From the NCBI RefSeq assembly GCF_014650755.1, contig NZ_BMVO01000026.1:1-64000 (forward strand): a DNA stretch of 64,000 nt. The letters are read 5' to 3'. Positions 62,900 through 64,000 of the stretch are shown piece after piece; the stretch's first letter is position 1, and each line of letters begins with the position of its first letter. The stretch comes from Streptomyces chryseus. GTDB lineage: Bacteria > Actinomycetota > Actinomycetes > Streptomycetales > Streptomycetaceae. A model generated the notes under the pieces. That model was not told where the DNA came from. It saw only the letters and a list, made by a program, of their open reading frames with translations, and made no database searches. The translations under genes were made by a program, and so were the position numbers.

Positions 62900-64000
62900 T
62901 CAGTCGAACCGGACGGCGAGCAGGACGACGTCGTCGGCCGAGTCCGCCGTGTCGGCGCCGTCGGGCAGCACCGTGCGCAGGACGTGGTCGGTGATCGCCT
63001 CGGGGTCGTTCCGGTCGGCCCGGGGCACGCCCGCGGCGGCGGCGTGCAGCCGCGCGAAGGCGCGGTCCATGGGGTCGCCGGTGCGCTGGAGCAGCCCGTC
63101 GGTGTAGAGGAGCACCGTTTCTCCTGGGGCGGGCACGAGCTCCACGCTCGGGGCCTCCCAGCAGGACAGCATGCCGAGCGGCGCGGAGAGCGAGGTCTCG
63201 ACGTACTCGGTGCGCCGCTCGCCGACGATCAGCGGGGGGCTGTGCCCGGCGCCGGCCAGCACGATCTTGCGGCGGGCCGGTTCGCAGTAGGCGAAGAGGG
63301 CGGTGGCGGACCGGGCCGGTTCGGTGAGCCGCAACAGCAGCTCCAGGTCGGACAGTACGGCGACGGGGTCCTCGCCCTCCATCACGGCGTACGCCCGCAG
63401 GCTGGCCCGCAGCCGGCCCATCGCGGCGACGGCGCTCGGCCCCGACCCGGAGACCGACCCGACGGCCAGTCCCAGGGCTCCCTCCGGCAGGGGCAGCGCG
63501 TCGTACCAGTCACCGCCGCCGCGCGGTCCGGTGCGGTGGCGGGCGGCGAGCCGCACTCCGGCGACGCGGGGGAGCCGGCTGGGCAGCAGTCCCTCGGCGA
63601 CGGTGGCCACTTGGGCGCGGGCCTGTTCGAGTTCGAGCAGCCGGGCGAGGTGTTCGGCGGCGTAACGGGCGTAGAGGCCCGCGAGGTGCCGTCGGCGTCC
63701 TTCGGGTTCGGCCGGTTCGTCGTACAGCCAGACGGCGGCGCCGAGGCGGCCGGCCGCCTCGGTGGCCAGCGGCAGGGCGTAGCTGGCGGCGTATCCGAGG
63801 CGGGCGGCGACTTCGCGGTGGCGGGGGTCGAGTTCCGGCTCGCCCAGGAGGTCGGGGTGGGCGATCTCGCTGGGGCGGGGGCTGCCGGGGATGCCGTCGA
63901 GGAGCCGTCCGTACGACGTGGAGCCGCGCGGCACCGTCTCGATGTGACCGAGTTCGGCGTGGGCGAGGCCGAGGCCGACGGTGGTGGCCGGGCCGAGCCC
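62900..64000 (-). CDS. PP2C/SpoIIE-type phosphatase with GAF domain, 5' end outside window
   Basis: 366 residues are visible; the frame is open to base 64000 (GLGPATTVGLGLAHAEL) and beyond. The N-terminal visible part (to about residue 130) fits a GAF domain (AARLGYAASYALPLATEAAGRLGAAVWLYD). The C-terminal PP2C SpoIIE domain has GPRGGGDWYDALPL, LAVGSVSGSGPSAVAAMGRLR, LAGAGHSPPLIV, ETVLLYTDGLLQ and ADDVVLLAVR. The metal Asp after GDW and Asp of ADD are present, while the usual GDVxGHG reads GSVSGSG, so one metal ligand Asp is Ser. Catalysis may be weak. Confidence 0.88.
   Translation of the reverse strand, partial: GLGPATTVGLGLAHAELGHIETVPRGSTSYGRLLDGIPGSPRPSEIAHPDLLGEPELDPRHREVAARLGYAASYALPLATEAAGRLGAAVWLYDEPAEPEGRRRHLAGLYARYAAEHLARLLELEQARAQVATVAEGLLPSRLPRVAGVRLAARHRTGPRGGGDWYDALPLPEGALGLAVGSVSGSGPSAVAAMGRLRASLRAYAVMEGEDPVAVLSDLELLLRLTEPARSATALFAYCEPARRKIVLAGAGHSPPLIVGERRTEYVETSLSAPLGMLSCWEAPSVELVPAPGETVLLYTDGLLQRTGDPMDRAFARLHAAAAGVPRADRNDPEAITDHVLRTVLPDGADTADSADDVVLLAVRFD

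Overview
The window is high-GC DNA with the codon bias, GTG starts and short RBSs of a Streptomyces chromosome. ssgR-ssgA, thiC, hisC, cydA-cydB-cydCD, serS, pheA and a Cu/DyP-peroxidase cluster occur in one neighbourhood. From memory, the same core genes lie in S. coelicolor around SCO3925-SCO3970, in the oriC half of the core chromosome. Two perfect parS sites (8678, 28828), one near-perfect parS (3442) and many DnaA boxes (tightest cluster 53218-53529) fit a position some tens of kilobases from oriC. No tRNA, rRNA, CRISPR array, transposase or integrase was seen.

Layout. 1-3.4 kb: a broken ABC exporter joint, a lipoprotein, an FMN reductase and a serine beta-lactamase-like hydrolase. 3.5-9.4 kb: an Mrr-type nuclease with an unusual N-terminal module, two GNAT proteins, a MarR/MFS divergent pair, a GlcG/HbpS-like protein and a HAD phosphatase. 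9.4-15.4 kb: a flavohemoprotein with a long proline-rich head, Nudix, LysR, a PLP sulfur-amino-acid enzyme coupled to a four-helix membrane protein, a cupin and a small membrane protein. 15.5-16.9 kb: the sporulation pair ssgR-ssgA. 16.9-24.6 kb: a YibE/F membrane protein, TPP riboswitch-thiC, a degraded gene pair, a membrane protein, a metallophosphatase and a LacI regulator. 24.9-35.5 kb: hisC, the Rex-controlled cydA-cydB-cydCD operon, a GAF histidine kinase and an M23 peptidase. 35.5-43.4 kb: HAD, F420-type oxidoreductase, DinB/MDMPI protein, kptA, and a tightly coupled four-gene operon (M24-like protein, hydrolase-SDR fusion, PF10118 protein, MerR). 43.6-47.3 kb: a four-gene double ABC exporter operon. 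47.5-50.7 kb: a paralogue of the nuclease's N-terminal module, DUF488, MFS and GntR. 50.9-54.5 kb: HAD, serS, the DnaA-box cluster and pheA. 54.6-60.6 kb: a copper-handling run (YcnI, Sco, PCuAC, CopCD, DyP peroxidase) plus a membrane protein. 60.8-64 kb: an anti-sigma ATPase, pepP and a PP2C phosphatase running off the window.

How genes work together. The cyd operon makes and matures cytochrome bd oxidase. A Rex operator ties it to NADH/NAD+, and a possibly haem-binding GAF kinase lies 24 bp downstream. The copper run resembles the extracellular Cu pathway studied in S. lividans. The RsbW-type ATPase and PP2C phosphatase near the right edge are the two enzyme classes of partner-switching sigma control. 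The most unusual items are the ABC ATPase-permease chimera at the left edge, the two proteins sharing an ORF6N-like module (one carrying an Mrr nuclease domain and a TTA codon), the coupled M24/EphD-like/PF10118/MerR operon, the parS site forming the first codons of cydCD, and the DnaA-box cluster between serS and pheA.
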